From Anisakis pegreffii (Eukaryota > Nematoda > Chromadorea > Rhabditida > Anisakidae): a stretch of 64,000 bases of DNA. The stretch is from positions 1 to 64,000 of the forward strand of contig JAPYMA010003012.1 in the NCBI GenBank assembly GCA_035041965.1, written 5' to 3'. The notes beneath the pieces are model-generated. The model was not told the DNA's origin and did not search any database. It saw nothing but the letters and a program-made list of their open reading frames with translations. This document shows positions 51,345-63,200 of this stretch, in pieces. Every line of letters starts with the position of its first letter. Position 1 is the first letter of the stretch. Both the position numbers and the translations under genes were made by a program.

Positions 51345-52390
51345 AGATGTACGAATGTTGCTCTTTACGTTTACATTTTTAATATGTTTGTTGATTTGTT
51401 GTTTGTTATTGTGTTCATATTTTTACTGTGAAGTGCTCACAGTTGCCATTTAATGAAATAAATAATTTCGTCATTAACTGATCGCAGTTCGTTTCTTTCA
51501 GGTTATAAATATTTTCGTAAGATGCCGATGTAAAATGAATACCTTTGAGTAAAAGTTTTTTGATCTTTTCGTACGAATTGGTAGTGATGTGCACTTCAGT
51601 TTATGTTTATTTCCGGTCGTAGTAGCGAAAAATCCTCCAATCATTTTAGAATGGCGCAATTTGAGAAGAAATTAGGCCAGCTTAGTCAAAAGTTCGAGTT
51701 TTGCGTGCATTATGATGTGGAATTTAGTTAGTGCTAAAGTTCATCCGTAATCCTCCGGATCTGAATCTAAGAATGGTCGGAGACCGAAGTCTGATGCCGA
51801 ACTTGTGCAGTAACATAATCTAGCCCGTAAACAGCTTCCCTGTATCAGCATTGACCCATCCTTTGATATATTTAACAGCTCGTGTCTATGCATAGGGTAG
51901 TAATGCTGTACTCAGAGTTGTATTGATGATGGAAGTGTGCATTGTGATGCGATTCTTGGCAAAATCGCACGTTGGTTCAAGTGCGCAACGCGATGGAGGG
52001 CATCACTATGGATGCCCGCATCACTTAATTCTATACCCACACTAACTAGCTCTCGCATACAAAATAGGTTGAAGGGCAACGTAGCGTAAGACTGAGCTTA
52101 AAACTCAAATTAAGTTTGAGTCTAACTCCGAGCCTGAGCTTAAGCCCTGAATAAGAACCTCACTGTGATATGAGTTGGTTTAATACGTACCTCAGCCCGA
52201 TATGAGCCTCGGCCTGAGCCTATCAATAAGTCGAAATACCAAAGTTTGATTATCATCAGTTGACCTCACGTTATTTAAAGAATGTATATCTGGTTTGCGG
52301 GACTGAATGGCCGAGAAGTATACTGTAAGGGTGCTAAATGTAGATCTCTCTGTAAGACCCCCCTCTGTAAGCCTGATATTTTAGGGAAGC
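51345..52390. other. BUD23 3' flank and intergenic sequence
   Basis: Contains the BUD23 poly(A) signal. At about 52095-52220 there is a degenerate run of GAGCCTGAGCTTAAG-like units. No gene seen. Confidence 0.5.
51457..51462 (+). promoter_or_regulatory. Polyadenylation signal AATAAA of BUD23
   Basis: AATAAA 113 bases after the BUD23 stop codon, in a T-rich context and at a distance typical of a short 3' UTR. Confidence 0.65.
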
Positions 52391-53172
52391 TGACAGTTCA
52401 CCGAGTACGAACGGAATGACAGTTCGCTAAGTGACGGAAGTGGGATCTTCATTTGGTATATGTTCAGAAATGTGAATTTCCTACCCATTCAACGGGAATA
52501 AGTGCGGGCAATTCATACATAATTTTGTAGCGCACATCCAGGAGAATAAAACACAACTGCTGATAGATTTGCCGGTGATGGAGATATATTCGAGATTTTC
52601 GATTTCGCGTTAAGTGCAAAAATTCAACAAATAATTTGAATTGATACCCACCCGACAGGAAAAATTCATAATCATGATATATACCATATTGAAGCCGAGA
52701 TTGAGTACTACAGAAATTTTCTTTAAATATTGTCGCCAATTGTTAAGATACGAGAATTATGACGCTCGGCGTGAGCAATGCTGATGTTCAATTAATTACC
52801 TGAACTCAGCATTTAACAATTGGCGACAATGTTTAAAAGAGATTTCTGCAGTACTCAATCTCGGCTATAACGTGGTATATATCATGATTGTAAATTTTTC
52901 CTGTCGGGTAGGTATCAATTCAAATTATTTGTTGAATTTTTGCACTTAACGCGAAATCTAAAATCTCGAACACATCTCGTTTTATTCTCCTGGATGTGCT
53001 CTATAAAATTATGCATGAATTGCCTGGATTCACTTCGGGCAATTCATACATAATGTTGTAGAGTACGTCCAGGAGAATGGGCAAGAAATTTACATTTCTG
53101 AACATGTATCAAATAAAAATTCCACTTCCGTCAATTGGCGAACTGTCACTCCGTTCGTACTTGGCGAAGTGT
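52391..53172. mobile_element. Foldback element, copy 2 (compact hairpin)
   Basis: Left arm about 52391-52790 and right arm about 52801-53172 are inverted copies with almost no spacer. The left end reads GACAGTTCACCGAGTACGAA then TGACAGTTCGCTAAGTGACG. The right end is the inverse with a few changes (CACTTCCGTCAATTGGCGAA, then CGTACTTGGCGAAGTGTC). Arms are homologous to the 3761-5052 element, but the central 580 bp of copy 1 is absent. The minus-strand frame at 52464-52739 is a repeat by-product also seen in copy 1. Confidence 0.88.
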
Positions 53173-53270
53173 CTATATACCATATTTTATGGGTTTACGA
53201 CAATTTACTTCACGACAGTATGCCAATCGGACAGTTTGCGTGTGCCTCATCATTCTGTAGCATGGTCTGT

Positions 53271-53398
53271 TAAAGGACCTATGATACTTTAACGAATCTG
53301 TTATAGTGAGAACACATAATGTTTTGTGAGCGATATGATGTTGCCTTCTTGAAATGAGTGTTTGCTCATCTCTTTTTATTGGTGATAATCGAGTTGGA
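53271..53398 (+). repeat. Direct repeat, copy 1
   Basis: A ~120-bp segment (AAAGGACCTATGATACTT, then TGAGCGATATGATGTTGCCT) repeated at 54145-54262 with few changes. It starts about 100 bp right of foldback copy 2. Confidence 0.85.
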
Positions 53399-54144
53399 CT
53401 TGTCGTAGATGCATTTGTCGGTTATGTTGTTTTATTGATAAGGGTAATATTTGTCTTATCAGATTGATAATATGTTTGTGATTGCTGTCAGCTCATTGTA
53501 ATGTATGGAATAAGCGTTATTCACTCATTCAGTGCAGATACGGTGCGTTGTTAATATCACTTTTGTGGTACTGATTTGCTATCAGCGCCACAAAACTGAT
53601 GTTTATCAGTTATCATCTTCATCTTCTGTTCATTACTTTTATGGATCGCCACTCTCCTCGAGTGACCTTTTACCACATTATCCGTGAAGTCTATCATGGG
53701 AATGCGCTTTATTTAGTCCGAAGCAGTGTCGAACAAAAACTAGAATTAATCTTATTGTTAAGCAAACTTTATGGAAATGAACAGAGCCCAGTAGCGACGC
53801 AAGTCTCCTAGTTTCTTTGATTAAATCTGTAAGTGTCTAGTTGTATTGATCAGTGTGGTTAATGCTTTATGCAACTAGAATTCAAATAATGAATGTCGAA
53901 ATAGGTTGATTATTCATATATGAACCTGAAATTTATCGTATTCGTAAGCAGATGTTTTTCGAAATTACAGTTAATCTTTGCAGTGCTGTCTGAATAGCGG
54001 TTTTCTCCTTCAAGCGGTTGTACTCAACAACCCTAAATGTGTCCATATTTGAGAGTTGAGGGTGATCAGTCGAACACGAACAGTGTCAACTGCTGAAGTA
54101 GTTACGGTCTGTCCGTCTGTTCAATTCAGATTCGTACTTCTATT
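53399..54144. other. Spacer between the direct repeats
   Basis: An open frame at 53599-53811 encodes about 70 residues (including HIIREVYHGNALYLVRSS) with no recognised family. No splice or poly(A) support was found, so it is not called as a gene. Confidence 0.4.
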
Positions 54145-54262
54145 AAAGGACCTATCATACTTGTAACGAATCTGGCATAGTAAGAACTCATAATGTTTTG
54201 TGAGCGATATGATGTTGCCTTCTTGAAATGAGTGTTTGCTCATCTCTTTTTATTGATGATAC
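54145..54262 (+). repeat. Direct repeat, copy 2
   Basis: Second copy of 53271-53398, about 870 bp away in the same orientation, 160 bp upstream of the SelT gene start. Confidence 0.85.
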
Positions 54263-54424
54263 TCGGAACTGTTCAGTATTACATCACTGATACCTTATAA
54301 AACTGTTAGTTGAATGTTGAATAGACGTGATGATGTTTAAAAATGTTTTCGACGAAATATCAAATGATGGTTCGAGAAAGAGTTGACAAATTATTGAGTT
54401 AATGTGGTGAATGATAAATTGCAG

Positions 54425-55949
54425 ATGTTGAACGATCGTATAAGTGTTCTGATACTGGGTATATCGTTGATATTATCGCTAAGGGATATTTATGGACATA
54501 CAAAAGAAAGTGGTGATAGGAGTGATAATAATGTAGACGATGAGGCAGCATTCAGCAAAGAGTTTGGTGATGAAGAGATACGAAATGAAGAAGACCAGAT
54601 TGAAAATGATCCTGAACAAGAGATACGCGTTCGAAAGCCATCCTCGCAGTTCACCGCACCACCCACCCTCAAAAACTTACCTAATATGAAATTTCTGTTT
54701 TGGTATGTTTGTTCTGAGATTCATTTCGATTAATCATTCATTTGAATATTTTCTTTTTTGTCATTTTTTTACTCATTTGCTCGCAAATTTGATTATGCTG
54801 TGAGGAGTGAATAAAACATTCTAGACGAGTACACAGAATTGACCTGATCAGAAGATAACGAATCGATGTTCAATTCATGACCTAGGTGATTGATTGAACT
54901 ATCTCTGCGTATAATTCTAAGTGATAAACACAAGTGTCATGGCTGGAATAGAAATGATAAAAATGTGTTGTGTTTGGGTTAGTGAATATAAGTATCGAAA
55001 GAAAATGAATCATTTTTAGTGTATCATGTGGTTACCGACAAGCATTTGATGAATTTTCAAAAATGGTTCACGAGAAATATCCGTCAATGCAAATCGATGG
55101 CGCGAATTATTCACCAGTTGCTTGGAAATCCATTATTGCACAGGTAGATCACCGTAATGATCAGTCGAGAAGTGACTTTGCATTGATCAGTCAAATATGT
55201 TATGAAGTCAAATTTTGCTCGAAAGTGGTAAAGATTTAGTTGGATCTAGCAACGTAATTGATCGATAATCGGTGCAATTAATTCAGTTCGTCGGATTGTC
55301 GAAGATAGCAATAATTGTATTGATAGTGATGGGTCGTGATCCGTTCCAGTCGATTGGTCAGCCCACTCCAACAATATTCGCTTGGGCTCTTAACAACAAA
55401 TTATCGTCATGCATGATGATTTTCCTCTTGTCGAATGCTGTCGAGAGTTCGTTTTCACCGTTAATGGTTTCATTACTCCTGTTTTAATTAATCAGTTATT
55501 TCCGTTGTTGCTATCCATTTTGATAAAAACGTTAAAAAGTGATGCAATTAAGGTTCGATGATGTCGACGGGCGCATTTGAAATCTATCTCGGTGATGAAT
55601 TGATATGGTCTAAACTTGAGAGTGGTCGTGTTCCGTCACCCACCGAACTCATCCAGATTATCGATCAACATATGGAACTGAGTGGTGCTAAAGTAAGATT
55701 TATTGCTCTTTTGGAACATATATCAGTCATCTCACAAAAGCCTTTAAAAAGAAGGATCAATTTTTATCGAAAAAAAAACTCGTTTTGTTAGGAATAAAAT
55801 TGCATTCAGTTATTTTCAAATACTTATCCGCATTGACATCAGTTTTTAAACTTTCAATACTTTCATATTTTTCAGATCGGTTATTGACTGTCTTTTGAAT
55901 ATAAACGAATAATTTTCAGGTTTCCGAAACATTTTCTTCATTTGAGTAA
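54425..55949 (+). CDS. Selenoprotein T-like thioredoxin-fold protein, Cys form
   Basis: ER-membrane oxidoreductase-like protein of the SelT family. Exons 54425-54702, 55020-55143, 55287-55446, 55553-55692 and 55920-55949 join in phase to 243 residues. The start ATG follows TTGCAG directly, as at a trans-splice site. Residues 1-20 are a likely signal peptide. Residues about 30-75 form an acidic insertion. The redox motif is CVSC (Cys93, Cys96), where vertebrate SelT has CVSU, so no selenocysteine insertion is needed. GYRQAFDEF, YPSMQIDGANYSP, the hydrophobic segment FVGLSKIAIIVLIVMGRDPF, and MSTGAFEIYLGDELIWSKLE with SGRVPSPTELIQI follow family order. The last exon is uncertain: 55920 gives VSETFSSFE, whereas an acceptor at 55875 would give only three residues and a stop. 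Confidence 0.94.
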
Positions 55950-56639
55950 TCGATGATGATATTAATTGGCGAGCTATAAATATCTTCTTCTGTATCGCAC
56001 AGCATTCTTTCAGTATTTATTCTGTTCATTTCACCACCTCATGTCGGAAATATTCATTCTCTCGTCGTTAAACAATGCTCAATTTTAATGAATCAGTTGC
56101 ATGAGTATGATCTTAATGTGAATAATATGCATTCATTATAATATGTGAATGATTAAGCTTGTAATTCACTGATGATTTCCCACTGCACTGGAATGAATGA
56201 GTAAATGATTGAATAGCGATGTGTGTATCGCAGGCAAATCCATTGTTATTGAGTCAGTCCACTTTACTTATTGATCACTTCTTTGCATCGCATTTTTGCT
56301 TTGTTTGTTCGTTTATTTGTTTGTTGATAGTTTATGGATTGAACATGTGATTATAATAAGGTCACGGCTACGATTATGATAAATCAGTTGGTTTTGTTGC
56401 TATAAACAGTTTAAAAATTCGTGTTAAATTTATTTATGGCATTCCGTGTTTAGTTAAAGATATGTTTTTGTGTATTTGTGCATGCGTTATTGATGTTCAC
56501 CGGTAAATTATAATGGTGATATAAATGAGATCATGAAACACTTAGTTGTTAATGTTCACTTGATTGTTATACTTTAGTTTAATAATAATTTAGAACAAAT
56601 GTGATATTGCTTTGTTTGTGTGCACCCGTAAGCTAAAGC
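55950..56639. other. Intergenic stretch after the SelT gene
   Basis: AT-rich 3' flank. No exon, tandem repeat or clear poly(A) signal was picked out. Confidence 0.45.
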
Positions 56640-56998
56640 GGTTATTTTGAGTGACTGTAGAGATGTACATCGATTAGTACCAGGAGTACTCGCACTCCTT
56701 AAGGGAGTAAGGCAGTATTCCAGGAGGTGCGAGAAAACATATCCTTTTCTCTACCTTAAAGGGGTGACGGCGGATTTCAACGCCTACATGTGTGTAAGGT
56801 GGACTTTAACTTATGGGCTTTTAAAAAGGCTGAAACGTGCTCTAATGGTGTACACTTATCCACTCGCTGAAGTGAATGAAAGATGTAGAGTGGATGTTAT
56901 GAGGGGCGCGAGGACATTTCAACTATTGTTATACGAGGTGCAAGGACACCCTAAAATTTTTTGTAGGGTGTCGGGGAAAGGTTGAGAACCACTGGCAT
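56640..56998. mobile_element. Possible hAT-derived element or end fragment
   Basis: The right end reads GGTTGAGAACCACTG. Inverted, this is CAGTGGTTCTCAACC, the typical terminal sequence of many hAT elements. The segment is GC-richer than its surroundings and stays open on the plus strand (56647-56985), but the frame resembles no transposase. A matching left terminal repeat and target duplication were not found, so it may be truncated. A palindrome, ACTCCTTAAGGGAGT, lies near 56696. Confidence 0.4.
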
Positions 56999-58437
56999 AA
57001 TGGGTTCGCTCATGCTGAAGCTCGTTTGGCTGAATGTTTAGTTTCTGCAAGAGGCGTTTGCACTACTTATTTGTTGATTAAGGTAACCAGCTTGAAGGAA
57101 ACATAATCCGATTACTTTTATTGATCTTCACTCATCCAATAAACATCTATTTCTCACCATATGGATTTCCTACAATCATGGATCATATTCAGTCCATCTA
57201 AATAAATAGTGATGCATATAATAACGAAATCACAATCACTTATCATAAATTTCACTTCTTTTGCATTTCGTTATTAAACAATCTCAAAACAAAACAATTG
57301 CATATGCAACAAATCAAAACCTCTGTGATATCGCAAATACTCTCTCTATCACATCAAAACAACATATTCTATCCACGTCTTTGATTAAAAATGACCGTAA
57401 TTAATGCGCATTGAAAGATGTCTGCAGTTGACCGTTGCAAACGTGGATTATCATTCACGGTTGTCGACAACAGTTAGTGCAACGCACAGAAATAAAATCA
57501 CAATGACTTTGATTTGCAGTCGCTTCAATTTCTGTACCGTTGCAACTGTCACTGATTCGAACAATCAATAGCTGTCTATGATCGTCTAAAGCAGTAAACG
57601 AACGAACAATCGTATGCGTGTCGGCAAATCTTATCAATGATAATCAGTAAATATAATAATAATAATAAAGCAACTTCATATACATCAAACATTAACTGAT
57701 CAACTCTTCAATACATCAACTAATACGTATGCATCGCAAATTCACCTTTTCAAAAGAGTTAATTAAAACGAGAACGACCGCATACTGCATGTGAGCTTAA
57801 TTGAGACAAGAACTGAATGACGGACGATACCTGAAATCGAATTACTGGCTGACGATAACAACCGAGTTTATTCCATCTCGAATTCTCTCACCTCCAACAT
57901 ATTCACTCAGCACTTCAATTCGTTTACATTTTCAACCCTATCAATGTTTGCAATAATAAAAGTGTTTTCACGCCACACAACACCAAAGCTGTTCCGATTT
58001 CTGAAAAAGGCCCAGCAATAAGGCCAATCTTATGCACACACACGCTTAAGCATCCGTTTCAACAACGCACTTTTGTTACTATGAATTTATTCGATGAACT
58101 TACTCACAGTTCACCGGAATAAAAATATTAATTTAACTCAGTTATGAACCAGTTTCGCATCTATCAACATTTACGCGTTCTTTTTCAAACTCACGATCAG
58201 TGAAGCTCAGTAACGAAAGTATTGCAAAACAATCCACCCCATGAACTGTAACAATAAAATATTAATGAAGTCAATAACACACCAATCAATTAACTCATAT
58301 AAAATTTACAAAGTAAGAGTGATGATACGAACGAATCAATAAAACAATAAAAATAATAATAACAATAATACTTTCATATATAATATACCAAACAAACAGA
58401 CAAACAAAATTAATGATGCAGCAAATAATACAAGAAC
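56999..58437. other. Gene-free stretch between the convergent SelT and MO25 genes
   Basis: AT-rich, with short AAT repeats near 57655 and 58350. It should hold the 3' UTR of MO25 on the minus strand. A TTTATT (AATAAA on minus) at 58086-58091 is one possible poly(A) signal. No other gene seen. Confidence 0.45.
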
Positions 58438-60261
58438 TTAGGCTTTCATATCCTGAATCTGCTTAATCAAATAAGCCTTCTCATCGTTGAATTGTTCATC
58501 TTCTGTACGATCCGTATGGAAATTTGTCAAAAATTCAACCAATTTTTCTCTGTTCCTTAGCAAAATTTCTGCGATCGCTTTGGGTTTGTTTGGATTCGCA
58601 ACGAATACCTCAAAACGGACATTAATTAGTAAGTGACAATACCGTTGAAGTGATGATGAACGAAACTGATTCCGACGAGCTGCGGAATATCGTTCAGAAA
58701 TTACTGACCATAATAGAAAGGCATGCAAAAATGCCGGCTACGAATATGAACAACTAAATCTAAAATCGAAACTAAAAACGAAACGAAACCTTGAAAACAT
58801 GAAAAGCTTCGAACTGTATACTGCGACTCTTCTCTTTGAGCATATTCATCATGAGTTTGAGGTTATCTGGATTACTGATATAACGTGTCATCACAGCAAA
58901 ATTATGACGATCCAGCAATAATTCACCCAATAACTGAACATATTTTTGAATATATTAGCATTCACACATCATCCTGTGAAGCAAATATACATACACATCA
59001 AAACGAATGATGAACCAATGAACCTTGAGTGATTGCCTCCTCGTAACATAATTCTCGGAATTCAACAAATTCTGATAACACTCGAAGAACTTATCATAAT
59101 TCGTCTCGAGAAATTCAGCGCAAAGCGCTTTATGTTTTGTTATTAATTCCTTGAAAGTTGAGAACGCATCTGATGCAATATCAAATGTTGACACCTGCAA
59201 AGTATTCACTTTTCTTTTTTTAATCAACCATTTTGCATGACTTCATTCAACTTGCTGATTATATTGACTACTTAATGCTACTCATATTGGATAGGCTTTA
59301 GGTCAATACCTAAGATGCTATTCAGTGGAAGTAATAATGAATAAATGCAACAAGAAAGAAGATAAGCGTCAACCTCAACATATTGAAAGAAATTATAGAA
59401 TATGGCATGTTGTAAGATGATTTTCGCGAGATGTTCGTGCCGAATACACTCCCTCAGCATACTTCCACAAGTCACCGCTATATCAGCTGCTTCGTAACTG
59501 AACACCAATTTTTATCATTATTTTTCACACGCATTCCAAGTTGGAAAACTCACAAAATGATCAATCCCTACGGAGAAAATACATGAATTATGTGAAATAT
59601 TATCAAGAAATGTTGAAGGTGATCAATAAATACAACTTCTGAAAGAAACAAATTCCCCCTTGCTGATATCGCTAATCGACTGCATTGAATGACAGCATCA
59701 AATACGACAAGATCAGTGTAACCATAAACAACCAAATTACCCATGAACAAGTGTGATGAGCATATCAGGTCTAGCACATAGATATTCGACGGTTGGTGAT
59801 CGCGTTCCGATTTGTCTCCGTAACAAATTGTTGAATATCAGTGCGACATCTTTCTTCGCTTCGAAATCCAATTTCGATAGGTTTTTGATCAGCATCGGTA
59901 ATACATTCGCGTTATACGTTTCTTGTGCTAATTGTGCAACCTGTGAAAATTGTATCATGTAATAATATCTAAACGTCATTCATTCACTGCTGTGGCATTT
60001 CACTACTATTTTACTGAAACTGTTGGGACTGATTTTTAAAAAAAAAGAATTTAAGGATGTGATGACCACCTGTTCGGTATGCGGTTCTTGACCCTCTTGT
60101 CCATAGATGATTCCTTTGACAGCTTGTAACCACCTGTTCACTTCTTCAGCTGCCTTATCACTTTTCTTATCACCCTTCTCGATCACAATCAACGACTCCT
60201 TCAGATTCTTTACAATATCCGGTGGTGACTTGTGTGATTTGCCAAACAGAGGCAAAGGCAT
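58438..60261 (-). CDS. mop-25: MO25 / calcium-binding protein 39, LKB1-STRAD scaffold
   Basis: Armadillo-like helical scaffold that binds the pseudokinase STRAD and activates LKB1 and germinal-centre kinases. Six minus-strand exons join in phase: 60261-60070, 59940-59741, 59497-59374, 59194-59024, 58933-58790 and 58608-58438, giving 333 residues (human CAB39 341). The N-terminus [20 protein letters not shown] is nearly the family consensus. [100 protein letters not shown] and [12 protein letters not shown] follow in order. The C-terminus is short (IKQIQDMKA), lacking the extra residues of the vertebrate tail. The gene is convergent with the SelT homologue. No breaks or missing segments. Confidence 0.97.
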
Positions 60262-63200
60262 TTCAAGATTTTATCACCTACAAATTATTTCGATTGTTCA
60301 TTCAAACATTTCATCAATAATACATTTTATTTGACACCAATTTTCGGAATTCATATCACGCATAGAACGGAAACTTGATAGCATTAAGCAGCAGCATGAC
60401 TAAGATACTGCATTTGTGCTCACTTCAATTCTTTCATCTAACAACCCCATTTTCCTTGAAATGAAACACTTGAATTTGCGTTAACACATGCTTATTGTTA
60501 GCAGAAAGCATCGAGCGAGTGCGCGTCTAAATTAATTTTCTACGACCATTTTCTCAGCACACAAATCAATTACGTCCCCTTCGGATTCAACTGATTCCAG
60601 AAAAACCTTCACAATTTGATGACATCTCACTCACTTAGATTCATTTCATACACTGCATTGCACGATCGATTTCCTAGTGAAGTAACTGATTGATTTTAAA
60701 TACAATATTAATATTGAAGATTTTAATAATAATATTGGCAACAAATAAAAATAATTAATATTACTCTTATTATCATCATCACCATTTATTATAATTGTTA
60801 TAAATATTACCATTATTAATTCACACACAAAGTGAATAATTTCCACTGAATACAAATCAACCCGCCACACACCCAACACAACACCGCTATTGATTCGTGC
60901 AATTATAAGTGCTGCAGCGGCTTCAATTCACAACAAATTTCCAAATCCCCTACACACCATATTCAATTGTCGCACAATACGTATTTGTATGTTTATAAAT
61001 GCCCACAGATACTTATCAATCAATAAATCAATCAACCAATCAATAAATCAATCAGTTCAGTATTAACCAGCTTCAACGATAAAACTAAAGCAAATTACAA
61101 CTAACAACTGCAGTGACGTTAATAACGCAACATTGAACCATACATACTTCAAAACACATAGTGTCATCATTTATTGGCTGCATTGCAAAATAACTCAATC
61201 TCAATTTCATAAAATGAATCGATATCCGCAAACACACTAAAAGCACCATTAAGCCACTCACTCCATTTCGAACTATTCCAAAACGTTTCCATTTCTTAAC
61301 GTTAAAATTTATAGATGATAGCCGAGTAAACGTTTGAATGTAATGGAAAACATAATCAAGCGTGGAGCAAATTCATTTTCAAGTGTGTGTTTGAGGTTTC
61401 AGACGAAAGAATTACACGACGACGATTTTTCCGATTGAAATAAGCCCTATTAAATTGATAAATGGAACTTTGAAGTGTAGCTAAAAAATAATGAATTTGC
61501 TGATAAAAGATTTAACAGCAGTGTAACGATCACAAACAACACTAACACATCACGATACTACTAACGAAGAATTGCAAAAATATGAAAGACGTTCGCTGCA
61601 GGAATTAATGAAGACAGAATGATGAGAAACGAAGGATGGATGGATGATTTTTTTTTTTTTTGGAGAGAGAAGCAGGCGTGCAATGATTCACTGGAGTGTC
61701 ACTGCATTCGATTGTTTCGCATACCTCTCGTCGTCATTCGATGTGCTGCTGCTGCTGCTGCTACTTTAGTTCAAAAATATAATTAACAATCAATCATTTG
61801 CACTATCAGTTTATGATCGCTATGAAACAATCAAAAAGGAATTTTGAGAAATTGCACAAACTGTGACACAGAACGGAATGTTGAAATATCAATACAGCAG
61901 TAGTGATGAACTGTTATGACTGCTGCTGCTGAACATTTGTTTAAAATGGTGCTTTCATTTGGAAATGTGCTTTCGATAATCAAGAAATACGATGACGTGA
62001 GCATATAAGAGAGGACATCTAGATGGGAAGAAGACGAATTCAGCGTTACAATGACGCGAAGTTATTCTATGAATTCACACACTACCAATTCGTTCATTGC
62101 CAAATAACAACAATCGGTCGAATGCGGATGCAAAAGATACTAACAATAAATATTTGAAGAGAACAAAAAAAAACAATCACGAAACAACCAAAATTCTATT
62201 TGAACAATCCAATGGAACAACCTTGAATAGAGTGTGAATAAACATGTCCCCTCTCTATACTCCAAATTCACTCCATACAAACCAAAACGGTCGCAAAATA
62301 TGCAGAAATCTGATTCACAAATATTCATTTCAAATAACTAAACTTTCGCAGTAATCCAAAAACTGAGTCACATAATATGATGGCACGTCTCTAATGCACA
62401 AGAAAAGTCGTACTCGTATCGATTCATGAAAGCGAAGAAGAAAGCGTAAAAAAGAGAGCACGTTATCAATAAAACAGCACGATGAATGCATGTGAAATAT
62501 CTTCTTCATACAAAATCTGCGTTCAACGATTCATCGTCACGAAAATCACACAAAATGAATGCGTTATGTTCGAATACATGAACTGCTTTTGGATCAGTTC
62601 GAATAAGCTGACTGATCCAAAGCTACGATTCAACATCAATTGTTGTTTCATAAGAGTTCTACTACCCAGATTTCACCGGCAACCAATGCTTCTTCAGTTC
62701 ACAACAACTAAAATGGCGTGCTCAAATTCGCAACAAAACCGTACCCGTGGGTTCGTGAATTTAGTATTGCTGCACGAAAAGCAATAATTCAACCTAAGTC
62801 TACGAGCTGTGTCTCATCTTCAAGATGAAAAATGCAACGAAAGCGTCGAGTCTTAGGCGTACAAACGACAAGCATTTCACTGTTCATACCAGACTGGCAT
62901 GCCAAAAGAATCAATTATTCAACTAACTACACATAACCATCCTCGTCAAACTACGAATGTGCTCACAAATCGGTTGAATCCGATAAAAGGAATCATCACA
63001 CAGCATTCTCACCGGCAACGTGCAAACACAATGCAAGAATAAGGTGCAAATTGATACTAATTCAATCTGATATTTTCCATTCAAAAGCAACCTACTAAAA
63101 TGCGAACAAACCTTCTGTGAAAAATCGTTTGAAATGAATGACGAGTAATTAACAGTTGAACTGGAAAAACCTAACTGATAAATGAATTTGAACAATAAAA

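Noticed and set aside
56647..56985. 112-codon plus-strand frame
   Set aside because: It lies inside the hAT-like segment, resembles no transposase, and is open probably because the segment is GC-richer.
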